Positions 9,725-19,316 of a stretch of 64,000 nt of DNA are shown one piece after another. This DNA comes from Knufia peltigerae. Taxonomy: Eukaryota; Ascomycota; Eurotiomycetes; Chaetothyriales; Trichomeriaceae. Location: NCBI GenBank assembly GCA_030247855.1, contig JAPDRN010000014.1, forward strand, positions 62,001 to 126,000, in the 5' to 3' direction. Made by a program: the position numbers and the translations under genes. Position 1 is the first letter of the stretch; every line of letters starts with the position of its first letter. Under the pieces are notes generated by a model, which worked only from the letters and a program-made list of their open reading frames with translations, did not search any database and had not been told where the DNA came from.

Positions 9725-11428
9725 ATGCCTTCATCTAATCCCGTTCGCGGGTTGCTGTTTGTGACCATGCAACCCAAAGACACGTTATCGCCAGACCTCT
9801 TCCGCGACTGGTACAACAACGAACATGGACCCAACAGGACTCGACTGTCGTTCATGCCCAATGGCTTTCGATATCGAGCCTTGGATCTTTCGACACCCAA
9901 TGGCGGAACACAATCCAAGCCCGAGTTCTTGGCCGTATACGATGCCACTGACATGCACCAGTTCACGGAACAGCCATACCAGTACTTGCGCGCACCACCC
10001 GGCAAGACGCAGCGGGAGATAGATGTCATGGCACAGATTTGGGTTGATCGATATACGTTGGATTTTGTGGGCGAGCAAGTCAACGACAAGACCTTTGTGA
10101 AACTCGAGTCACCTGAGCACTTCAAGGAGAACCAAGAAGGAAATCTCTTGACGACGTGCAGACTTCGTCTCTCCCCGGATCAGCTGTCAAACGCGCAGGA
10201 CTGGATTGAGAAGAAAGTGCTCTCGAAAGTAAGACAGATTCCGGGATGGAGAAAAACGTCGTGGTTCAAGACTTCGTACCTCGAACCCCGTGATGACGGC
10301 CAGGTCGATTTCGTCTTGATCAACGACTTCACGCCGTCGACGGACCTGTCGTCTTTCAGCAACGTGTATGATGGCGCACCCTCCGCGGACGCCATATTGA
10401 GAAAGTACGAGCTCTTCTACACTTTCGGGACTGCATCTCGTCACTTGGCGATCGTGGCGCCCTGGGTATCCCCCGACGGTGTGACCAAGACGATACCAAA
10501 GGTCGAACCATTCGGGTCGGCGATTGAATCAACGGTAACGACGAGTGACGGCGCGGTTCTCCCGTTCCGCCTAGAAGGTAACTCTGATCCCGACGCACCC
10601 GCGTTGGTCCTGGTCAACTCGGTTCTCACGACATGGGGGATCTGGGACGGTTTTCTGAAACACTTCTTCTCCCGCGCGCAGAACCAAAAGTACCGTGTCG
10701 TGCGCTTCCTCGCACGTGGTCGGGCCATGCCAAGCGGCACCACGAGTCCTGTGACGACCGAGGTCCAGGCGTCGGACGTGATTGCGCTCCTGGACGCTCT
10801 GAGAATACCGCAGGCTGCCGGACTGGTGGGTGTATCGATGGGAGGAGCAACCGCAATCGCAACGGCACTGACGTATCCGTCGCGGATCGCGTCGTTCATA
10901 GCATGTGACACTTCGGCCAAATCTCCAGCGGGGAACAAAGATACGTGGGGCCAACGTATCGCCGTGGCCGAGAAGGAAGGCAAGACTCTCCGTCTTTCCT
11001 CCCTGTTTGGTGACGAGTCGCCCGACGCCAGCCCGCAACCGGTCGTCGGCGAGGAGCTGGCCGAGATGACGGTGCGCCGGTGGTTCGTGCCGGAGTCGTA
11101 CCACGATCCTGCGCTCGTGCCGGAGATTGAGAAGGTCAAGAAGATGGTCGTCACAAACTCGCTGCCCGAGTTCCGACGCGGCGTGGAGACGCTGTTCAAT
11201 TACGATTATACGGACATGCTACCCGGTTACGAGGGTCGAGGTGCGTTCCTCGTCGGTGCGGGTGACGGCGTCCTCCCCAAAGGGATGGAGAAGTTGTCGC
11301 AAACGCTAGGATCAGCGGTGGGAAAGACGGCCTCCTTCAAACTTGTCGAGGGTGCCGGGCATTTACCAATGGTGGAAAGACCTCAAGTGGTGGCCGAGTT
11401 TGTGGGCGACTTCATCAACGCACCTTGA
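9725..11428 (+). CDS. EthD-EthD-alpha/beta hydrolase fusion (3-oxoadipate enol-lactonase-like)
   Basis: A single exon encodes 567 residues. Residues about 5-115 (LLFVTMQPKDTLSPDLFRDW.., YNNEHGPNRTRLSF) and about 135-245 (LLTTCRLRLSPDQLSNAQDW, with IPGWRKTSWF) are two EthD/Dabb-type ferredoxin-like domains. Residues about 260-567 are an alpha/beta hydrolase of the 3-oxoadipate enol-lactonase type. The nucleophile elbow is GVSMGG with Ser371; the acid is probably Asp514 (GAGDG) and the base His546 (EGAGHLP). The usual oxyanion strand HG is replaced by NSVLTTWGIWDGF. Enol-lactonase gives 3-oxoadipate, the expected step after lactonisation. The EthD modules may bind, isomerise or decarboxylate the lactone; that is inference. 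Usual enol-lactonases are about 260 aa, so this protein is twice the family length. Confidence 0.85.
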   Translation: MPSSNPVRGLLFVTMQPKDTLSPDLFRDWYNNEHGPNRTRLSFMPNGFRYRALDLSTPNGGTQSKPEFLAVYDATDMHQFTEQPYQYLRAPPGKTQREIDVMAQIWVDRYTLDFVGEQVNDKTFVKLESPEHFKENQEGNLLTTCRLRLSPDQLSNAQDWIEKKVLSKVRQIPGWRKTSWFKTSYLEPRDDGQVDFVLINDFTPSTDLSSFSNVYDGAPSADAILRKYELFYTFGTASRHLAIVAPWVSPDGVTKTIPKVEPFGSAIESTVTTSDGAVLPFRLEGNSDPDAPALVLVNSVLTTWGIWDGFLKHFFSRAQNQKYRVVRFLARGRAMPSGTTSPVTTEVQASDVIALLDALRIPQAAGLVGVSMGGATAIATALTYPSRIASFIACDTSAKSPAGNKDTWGQRIAVAEKEGKTLRLSSLFGDESPDASPQPVVGEELAEMTVRRWFVPESYHDPALVPEIEKVKKMVVTNSLPEFRRGVETLFNYDYTDMLPGYEGRGAFLVGAGDGVLPKGMEKLSQTLGSAVGKTASFKLVEGAGHLPMVERPQVVAEFVGDFINAP

Positions 11429-11590
11429 GATGCACACCTAAACCATCCAGGTATGTATGTATGTGTTTGTGTAATCGTACGTACATAGGATGAACAAATG
11501 TATGAAGCTTATGGATCGTGTAGTTTCTTGACTACCCAGTAGATGGCAAATACTACTCGTTTGTTGCTGCTTCTGCCACTGCTATTACTA

Positions 11591-12716
11591 TCACAACTTC
11601 GCCTTCGACTCTCCGGGCGGGGTCGATCTCCCGACGCTCAAATGAGCACCGCCGTCGACCTCGATGTCCACGCCGTTGATGTAACCCGCCACGGGTGACG
11701 CGAGGAACAACATGACCCCCGCGATGTCCTCGGGGACACCCAGTCTCCGTCTCGGGTTCGTACCGCTGATGTGCTCCACGCCGCCTAGGTTCTTGATCAA
11801 CCCGTTGGCCAGCTTCGACGGGAAAAACCCGGGGGCGACCGTGTTGGTCGTGATGTTTTTGGGGCCCAATTCGACGGCCAGGTTGCGGGCGAGGTGGTGG
11901 GCCGCCGCCTTGGACGCAGAGTACATGATCGTGCCGTTCTCGCCGACGTGGGGGACGTTGACCCCCGCGGTCGAACTCACCACGATGACTCGAGCTGGGT
12001 CTGTGGACGTTGCTGATTTCTCGAGGAGTGGTGCAAAGCTATATGTGTGTGCCTCTTTGGTCAATATCCGTGGATTACCTTCCTGGGAACGGGGTACATG
12101 TGCGTGATTGTGTGTCGTTGTGGGGGCGAGGGAGGGAGAGAAAAATACATACGTTCTCACAATGTTAAATACTCCGCGGACATTCAAATCCAAAATCTTC
12201 GCATTCGCCCAGTCCGGCGTCGTCTCAAATGGTCCTCCCCACGTCGCTCCAGCGTTGGCGACGAGAATGTGTAAGTTTGGCTCAAACTTTTGCACTTCTT
12301 CACACAACCGTTGGACTTCTTTCTCTTGGGCCACATTAGCCGCGATGCCGATCGCCCTACCCTTGATGCCGGGGAGGGCATTGAGTTTGTCGACCGCTTG
12401 GTCGATACCTTGGGCCCCTTCCGCCTTTCGGGCGGTTATGAAGACCGTCTTTGCTCCTGCCCGGAGAAATGCCGTTGCGGCGTGAAGACCCAACCCACGA
12501 GAACCTGATTTTATTTTAGAAAAAATCTTCGATATTTGATTGACCCAAACACAGAGAATAGATGCACGGATGGTGAAAAAAGAAGGAGACCAATACGAGT
12601 AGAGGTCGTAAGGTGGGTTAGGTTGAGATTCGACCAGTCAGGTACTTACCACCAGTCACAAGGGCGACTTTGCCATTTAGATTGAAGAAATTGTCGAAAT
12701 CTTGAAGTTGGGACAT
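11591..12716 (-). CDS. short-chain dehydrogenase/reductase (classical SDR)
   Basis: Three exons, 12716..12650, 12504..12153 and 12038..11591, give 288 residues. The introns of 145 and 114 nt begin GTAAGT and GTATGT. The first intron falls inside the cofactor motif: exon 1 ends VALVTGG and exon 2 supplies SRGLG, restoring TGGSRGLG at residues 21-28. Other classical SDR features are LVANAGATWGG, a catalytic Ser in VVSSTAGV, YSASK with Tyr/Lys, and a C-terminal substrate-loop end GYINGVDIEVDGGA. It probably oxidises or reduces an alcohol/ketone with NAD(P). It is convergent with the EthD-hydrolase gene (162 bp), so a pathway role is likely, but the substrate is unknown. Confidence 0.88.
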
Positions 12717-12819
12717 TGTGTAGATACCCGAAATAATAACCTATGGAATTCAACCCAAGATAACAAGTCTCGTCTACACACAATTGTAACAATTGAGATG
12801 AGGTCGTCGTTTATACAAA

Positions 12820-12834
12820 GTTCCCCAAGGGAAC
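12820..12834. repeat. inverted repeat GTTCCC-CAA-GGGAAC
   Basis: A perfect 6-bp inverted repeat with a 3-bp loop, about 105 bp upstream of the SDR start on the reverse strand. It directly abuts the CTCGGTC tandem repeat, so the two may form one regulatory module. Confidence 0.6.
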
Positions 12835-12856
12835 TCGGTCACTCGGTCGCTCGGTC
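12834..12856. repeat. tandem CTCGGTC x3, 8-bp period
   Basis: CTCGGTC occurs at 12834-12840, 12842-12848 and 12850-12856, each separated by one base. It lies 120-140 bp upstream of the SDR start codon (12716, reverse strand). The even spacing in a proximal promoter suggests a multimerised protein-binding site; this is inference. Confidence 0.7.
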
Positions 12857-13599
12857 GGACTTTTTGTAACCGAGCTGCCAAAGACCCAAAGAACCTCGGG
12901 ATATTAGATGAGGGGTGTATTATATACGTGTTATTGGCTTCAGTGACACACCAACTGTATGAAGCTCTTGGTAAGTGTCTATCATATACAAGACGAACTT
13001 CTGCTTCGTCCGTACCACAGTTCAATACTGCTGTCTACTCGACCCCGATCACCGTGACCGGTTCGGGTAAGGCCTGTGATCAGGAGTAGCCCCTTGAGCG
13101 GTGCCGCATTCCTTTCGCCATGGTTATCGGAGGTTAAACCCTGAGTTATGACGACCATGATAAGAAGGATGTTCAGTCATAGAGGCAGCCACCAGCCTCC
13201 CTCAGGCCTTTTGTTGTTTTTCTCTGATGCTCGGTACGCCTTATCCGTACGAGCGTGAGGCCGAGTGTTGGGTTGATTCAGTTCCATGAGATTGGCGAGA
13301 CGTAGGTTCTGCATCGAACGGCGAGAGCATGAGATTGTTGGAACCGGATACTCCTCCTCCTACCGGATGATTATCACCACCCGGATTCGCGTGGAGCGTG
13401 GTTCCATTTGGGAGGGCATTATCTTCACCTAATGCATGCTGCCGTTGCTCTCCCGTTATTGTTGCTATAACTCGACCCCGGCGTCTCGGAAGGGCCGCCG
13501 CCACCACGAACATCACCGCCGGTCACGGAAGAATGCGGAGGCAGCGGCGACAACTGCGGAAGACGACGTCGGTGCGACTTGCGCGTTGTTCGGTCGAAG
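12857..13599. other. gene-less stretch between SDR and thioesterase pseudogene
   Basis: About 740 bp. It holds the palindromic element at 13046-13061 (listed separately) and the probable former promoter of the broken thioesterase gene. Several overlapping frames at 13240-13600 on both strands have no recognisable protein. Confidence 0.4.
13046..13061. promoter_or_regulatory. palindromic element CGATCACCGTGACCGG
   Basis: The core TCAC-C-GTGA is a perfect inverted repeat. The 16-mer matches the element at 22832-22847 in 14 of 16 positions. It lies 330 bp upstream of the SDR start (12716) and about 540 bp before the thioesterase remnant. It could be a regulator site shared by the two SDR genes; this is inference. 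Confidence 0.5.
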
Positions 13600-14411
13600 A
13601 TGAGCTTGAGCGTGGTGATGAAGCGCCTCACCGACGGATCCAGTCTCTCGAAGCTGTGGAGAGGGGCGACTGCGGCGTTGTGACAGAGGCCTTTGCACCG
13701 CCGGAGAACGGCGGCAAAGTAGCATACGGAGGACATGTTTTTGCACAAGCAGCTTGCGCTGAAAGCAGGACGGTGCAAAAAAGCTTGCCCATTCACGTAA
13801 GCTGTCCCGCGAGTTTAGACTAGTCGACAGAGGAATAGTGCCGCTATAAAAAGGACAGCAGCATGTCTCAGGCAGCTTTGTCTCTCCCGGGGTAGTCACA
13901 CTACCTTTACGGTATCTCCTGCGAAAGATCCGGACCGGTGCCACGTATCGTTTACGCCTCGCGGAAGCATACCAGGATCCCGACTTTCAAGTGAAAGACA
14001 GCCTTGCGCCTTGCTTCTTCGTCAGTCTCGTCGCGTTCAAACGGGCAGGTCCCTCTTTAAAGAAGTGGGAAAGTCCAAGATGTCCCCGACCATTACCTAG
14101 AGACTGAATATGGACCCGGTTTGACTGGCCTTGAGCTTGAGAATCTCAGCGTCGCGCAGAGGCAAGCAAAGGTGTCGACGTCAATGTAGCCTCGCTGGCA
14201 CTGACTGTCATCTTCCATCATCCGGTCGAACAGCTCCGAATGATCGACCGCCAGGAGAGGTCAAAGACCTTCGTACAGGAGGCTTGGACGACTTAAGGGG
14301 GTTGAGGGTCGGGGCTCCCACGAAAGCCGCGTCTTTAATTTTTAGACTGGTCAAATCGTGTTGGCCGCGCTTCAGGATGGTGCTATGAAGATTCCCTGTC
14401 GTCACTGTTGA
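13600..14411 (+). pseudogene. acyl-CoA thioesterase (ACOT8/TesB-like, double hotdog), broken
   Basis: Pieces of one fungal thioesterase run in order but in different frames. The conserved block KVAYGGHVFAQAA lies in the frame that ends at 13796. It joins in phase over a still-intact 65-nt intron (13797..13861, GTAAGC..CAG) to HVSGSFVSPG, then RYLLRKIRTGATY and PCFFVSLVAFKRAGPS. The frame then shifts near 14060-14080 to DVPDHYLETEYGPGLTG. It shifts again near 14175 to VASLALTVIFHHP and FVQEAWTT, then again after 14290 to HESRVFNF-stop-TGQIVLAALQDG, ending at TGA 14409. At least three frameshifts and an in-frame TAG (14342-14344) leave no full-length product. Intact homologues hydrolyse acyl-CoAs, often in peroxisomes. 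The N-terminal border at ATG 13600 is a guess. Confidence 0.75.
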
Positions 14412-14751
14412 ATGTGACCGACAGCAGCGCCAAAGCGGAAAGATTGAAAAGAAGCTTTGATTTTTCAGAGAAAAGCTCAAGTCTGCTGGCCCAGAGTCAA
14501 GCGGAAGAAGAAACAGACGAATGTCGATCAGAACCTGCAGGATAAATCACTTATTCACTCTGTTGAGCACTCTGCTTCAGGAGTATTCAACCTGTCAAGG
14601 AGACAATCACGACTGGAAAAGAAAATCCGAGGTCGAGTAACGACGAGGAGAGAAAATTCGTGGCAGCTTTGAAGCGAATTGAAGCAGCAAAAGAACTTTC
14701 TTCCTAATATGTGCGAAACACAATTGTTACCGGGATACCTCAGAGTGACAG
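14412..14751. other. gene-less stretch
   Basis: 340 bp between the thioesterase remnant and the 3' end of the alcohol dehydrogenase gene, the two being convergent. It is A-rich and I see no feature in it. Confidence 0.4.
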
Positions 14752-16167
14752 TCACCACACTAGAACTGGCTTTATGGTCTGTCCATCCTTCATCTCGGAC
14801 AGTGCTTTGTTGTACTCTTTCGCCTGCGGTACCCGCATGTCAGAAAAAAAAAAGACTTCAAAATGAATTCAAAATCACTTACAGGATAAAACTTGACCAG
14901 CTTGTCAATGGGAAACTGTCCAGCCCGGAAATGTTTGATCATGGTCGGTATGTACTGCGATCAATTAGTTTCAGTACCAAAGCGTTGGCACAAAGCGCTG
15001 GCATACCTCTCCTGGTCTGGCATCTCCTTCAATACAGCCTCGTAATATCTTCCCCGCCTATTGTGTCTATTGTTCAGCGAACTGGGCTCGCAACGGCCGA
15101 GAGGAGGAATTACCCACTTGCATAAATGATACCAGATGAACGCCTAGTTGTGCGTCCATAGGTGGGACGCCAACAATTATCATCTGCCCCCTGTTTGCGG
15201 TCATGGCCAACCCATTCTCAATGAGTTTCATATTACCAGTCGTATCGAGAGTAATTGAGGAGCCTCTGCCTTTCGTGAGTGCCTTGACTTCTGCAACGAG
15301 ATCCTGGGTTTCAGAGCTGTCGATAACATGGGTTGCGCCAAATTCACGGGCAAGTTGAAGCCTTTGCGGGACTCGGTCAACCGCAATAATGGTGTTGCAT
15401 TGGTTCAACTTTGCACCCTGTGAGACTTCATTAATCAGTGTACCAATATCGATCGAGACATGGAGGCCGTAGATATTACCGCAATTGCAGAGAAGCCGAC
15501 TCCTCCAATACCCATCACGACAACCGTGTCATCGGGACCTGCACTGGCCACTACATCGATGGCTCCAAATCCGGTTTGAAAACCACATCCTAAAGGAGCA
15601 AAAAGCTTCAATTCCGACTCATTACGGATGACTGAGGTGACGTTGACAACGGAAGCCTGCTTTGCAATCGTGTAACTGGCCATACTCGACTGGCCAAAAA
15701 ACAGCCCGCAAATCTTCTGTCCATTCGAGTCCAGGAATGTATCTGGATCTGTTTGGTAATTCAATGCCGTGAAAGATTCACAATATGATGGGTGATTTGT
15801 CGAGCAGTCTCCACACGTGCTGCAGTAGGAGAAGGAAAGCAAGACTGCGTCCCCAGGCTTGCCGACTTGGACATTCGTCCCGAGTCGTTCAATGTATCCC
15901 GCACCTTTTGCCCCGTCAGATCCAGTCGCTCAACTCAAGAAGCTGTAATTAAATCTGACCTTCATGCCCGAGAACTTTGGGGTATGTTGTGAACGGAGAG
16001 GGCAAGGACCCAAACACGAGATCAGTATGGCATATCCCCGTTGCAACGAGTCGGATCAAGAGTTCATCGTCCTTCAGGTCGCGTATTGAGACATCTTCAA
16101 ATCTCAAATCCATATCGCCTCCATTAGGTTCGTAAGAAACAAGGGCTTGCGCGAGCACCGAAGACAT
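14752..16167 (-). CDS. zinc-dependent alcohol dehydrogenase (aryl/allylic alcohol type MDR)
   Basis: Six exons, 16167..15960, 15904..15480, 15417..15118, 15057..15007, 14954..14883 and 14823..14752, give 375 residues. All five junctions (introns 52-62 nt) keep phase and restore family blocks. Catalytic zinc ligands are Cys46 (TGICHTD) and the GHE block at 67-69. The structural-zinc lobe is CSTCGDCSTNHPSYC. The nucleotide fold is VVVMGIGGVGFSAIAGAKL. The C-terminal exons read GKILRGCIEGDARPGE, then YIPTMIKHFRAGQFPIDKLV and MKDGQTIKPVLVW, the standard end of geraniol/benzyl-alcohol-type enzymes. It would interconvert an alcohol and an aldehyde with NAD(H). It lies between ring-cleavage genes and a P450, so oxidation of a hydroxylated side chain is a plausible task. 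Confidence 0.9.
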
Positions 16168-16758
16168 ATTGTACAGCTAGGGCTATATTTCATCAAATCC
16201 CAACGAGGTTGCTTGAATTTGGGCTTTTTGGGCGTGCACTCTTTCTGAAGTTATTCCTTCGACAGATCTAGGACCGTGTCACCCTTCGATCTATGGCCGG
16301 TAATGACAACAGAAGATCTTAGATAATTGCAAGAGTGGAGATCGCACCAGGGGATTGGCAACCTCGGCACCTCAGCTCCCCGGCGCCACTGCGATGAGCA
16401 CACGTAAGGAGACCCTTTGGTCTAGAAGAATCGAATCGTGCTCACGACTCAGATTCATGATGAAACACCTGATTCTGCCCCCAGGTGCTTTGCGGCGCCA
16501 CACCAAGTTCTTCGGCCCACAACAACTACCGCGGCAAGGTTCTGGATTGGCTGATCATTTCAGCCTCGGACCAATTCATTTCCCCAGGTTCTTGTGATGG
16601 TGTAGACAGTTCAAGCGGAGTCAAGTGGGGGATCTACGAACTACATTTAGGATTCTCACTGGGTATAGATCCCAATACATAGAATCTGCACGTTTCCTCC
16701 CATTTCCAATATTCTTTCTACCAACCCTGGAGCGAATTTCTCCCGATCAATAGACAAT
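16168..16758. promoter_or_regulatory. divergent promoter region, alcohol dehydrogenase / P450
   Basis: 590 bp between two divergent start codons. GGGCTATATTT at about 16184 lies close to the dehydrogenase start and may be its TATA region. CGG and CCG triplets flank a CACCTCAGCTCC core near 16366. No copy of CGGCTAYATGG was found. Confidence 0.4.
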
Positions 16759-18795
16759 ATGGCTGTCACTCTGGATGTCCAACACGTCGCCCTGGCTTCA
16801 GCCGTGGTGGGCGTGGCTTTGCATTTGGGATATTTTATCCGTGGCGAACACCATCTAGAGTCTCTCCGCCTGGTCCAACTTGCTCTCATCTCACCTGTGG
16901 CAGTTTTCGTGGCTGCCAAGTATTATCTTGCGATCGGAGACAAAGAAGCTACACAGTTCACGATCGCCTCATTGGTCAGCTTTTACGGTGCCCTCTTTGG
17001 GTCAATTGTGACTTATCGGCTGTTCTTCCATCGTTTGAGGAACTTTCCTGGTCCGTTCTGGGCCAAGGCTACCAAGCTCTACCATGTGTCTCTCATTGCT
17101 CGCCGCAAGAACAACTGGCTGGTCAGAGATGCATGGCACCAGAAATATGGAGACATTGTCAGGATCGGTAAGCGGCAGGAGAAATAGGTCGGGGCGCTTG
17201 TATCGTCTTTCCATTTAGTAACAATCGAATCAGGACCTTCGGAGCTCTCGATCATCAAACCAAAGGCGGTACCACTCGTACTAGGACCCGGGTCAAAGTG
17301 TACCAAATCGGATTGGTATGATATGTCCAAGCCCATCGATTCAATGCATACCATACGAGATAAACAGATTCATGACGCAAGGCGGAGGATTTGGGACCAG
17401 GGTTTCAATTCCAAAGGTGTGTCAAGAGATCCTCATCTCGCCAGTGTCAAAAATCACTAACTGCCAAACTAAGCTCTCCGAAGCTACGAGGCTCGAATCT
17501 TGAAATACAGCAGACAGCTCGTGGACGCCCTTGCTCGCGAGAGCGGTAAATCTGTCGATGCATCAAAATGGTTCAACTATTACTCGTTTGACGCAATGGG
17601 AGACCTTGCATTTGGAAAATCATTCAATATGTTGACTACGGGCAAAGAGCACTTCTTTCTTCAGCTTGTACACAAGGGCCAATCTCCAGTGGGCGTTTTC
17701 ACTCCCACCCCATGGTTAACGCTCTTACTAAAGGAGATTCCTTTTGCTATGCGGACATTCCATAAATTTCTCAACTGGTGTGGACTCCAAGTCGAGGAGA
17801 GGCAAAAGGTACATGGCGCAGATACCTGTTCTGTTGAAAAGGTATACTAACTCGGACAGATGGAAATGGCAGAACCAGACGTCATGTCATACATCATTGA
17901 TTCCAGCAACCACGCTCAAAATCCCATGGAAGCCCGAAACTGGCTTCAAGCCGACTCTAGACTAATTATCGTGGCAGGAAGGTTAGTTTTGATCGTCAAT
18001 GGAGTGAGAGTACATGCGTGCTGACACGGCCAACTAATTTCTTCAGCGACACAACCGCCGCAACTCTGACAAATGCCTTCTATTACATGACCAAAGATCC
18101 AATCCATCTCAAGCGGCTTAGAGAGGAACTGGATGACCTGCGGCTCGCAGATGGCACGTTCAACTTCAAGGATCTTCAAGGAGCGGCGTACTTGAATGCG
18201 GTCATCAACGAAACGCTGAGATTACAACCTCCCGTTCCCTCTGGACTGTTACGAAAAACGCCGCCGGAAGGAATCAGCATCGATGGAGTTTATATCCCTG
18301 GAAACATCAATATCAGTATTCCATCGTACACTCTGGGTCGATGTGAGTGGATTCAGTTCTTATCCCATCTTGACAAAAACTGCACCACACCCTGATGAGT
18401 AATAGTAACGCTGACACGGTTCCTAGCCGAGGCCGCGTTCACGCAAGCCAAAGACTTCATCCCGGAGCGTTGGATGTCGAAACCTGAGATGATCAAATCT
18501 AAAGAAGCCTATGCGCCATTTTCAGTCGGTCAGTAATCACCGTCTTTCTCGCTTGATGTACCACATGTACAGAGACACTAACCATGAGTCGTCGAAAGGT
18601 CCATACTCGTGCATCGGCAAGCAATTAGCCCTGATGGAGTTACGTGATGTGATCGCACAACTCACCACGAAGTTTAATGTTGAGCAAGCTCCTGGCTACA
18701 AGACTTCACCAGAGCAAGGAATGGAAGACATCTTCACCGTCGCATTGGGAAATCTTGATCTTGTCTTCTCACTAAGGGAGAAGGACACTACATAG
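16759..18795 (+). CDS. cytochrome P450 monooxygenase
   Basis: Seven exons: 16759..17167, 17234..17416, 17474..17808, 17860..17981, 18047..18342, 18427..18528 and 18599..18795, 547 residues. The N-terminus has three hydrophobic segments (residues about 8-30, 38-55, 68-90) before RLRNFPGPFW, so it is a microsomal, multi-pass-anchored type. The I-helix oxygen motif is AGSDTTAAT (from about residue 348). ExxR is Glu405-Arg408 (NETLRL). The PERF-like block is FIPERW. The heme loop is FSVGPYSCIG with Cys487; the common Arg two residues before Cys is Tyr485, as in some other fungal P450s. It would hydroxylate a lipophilic, perhaps aromatic, substrate using a partner P450 reductase located elsewhere. 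The CYP family cannot be fixed by eye. Confidence 0.93.
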
Positions 18796-19316
18796 ATATT
18801 TATATAACGATGACATGGGGCGAGGACGTTCAAGCTTGGTGGCAAAATGATGTGTTAATGTCGAATGAATTCTTCATCAAGGACCTGTACTTACGGATTT
18901 CATGCCGCAAGTTCCTAGGGGCTGGTCGAGTAAAGGGCCGCTAATTAGGTAATGAGCATTAGTGCATGCCTTTCCATTCACAAATACCTCGTTGAGTATC
19001 GATTGTGCGAAGTTGCTATTGTATGCTAGATCCGAGGCCCGATCCCCTGAAGATCCGGTGCCCAATTACAGGCGGAGTGGTGGGTCGTCACGACTCAGTC
19101 GGGACCTGGCACTGAGGCATCTGGACTGACTCGAACAAGACAGGTTCTTCCCGCATTGTCTGGGGTTGAAACCCACCCACTCCAGTTTGCAGCTAACTCC
19201 CCGCGGTTTTTCTCCGTGCTACCACTACTCTCGACTTTCACCTCTTCAGCAAGTATCGTGGAATTCTTCGGCCACCAAAACAGCAACTCTCTTGCGTTTG
19301 CCAGCGCATTGCAGTA
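18796..19316. promoter_or_regulatory. upstream region of Zn2Cys6 factor 1
   Basis: 520 bp between the P450 stop and the ATG at 19317, which follows GCATTGCAGTA. It is rich in CGG/CCG triplets around 19030-19100. No gene or repeat was recognised. Confidence 0.35.
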
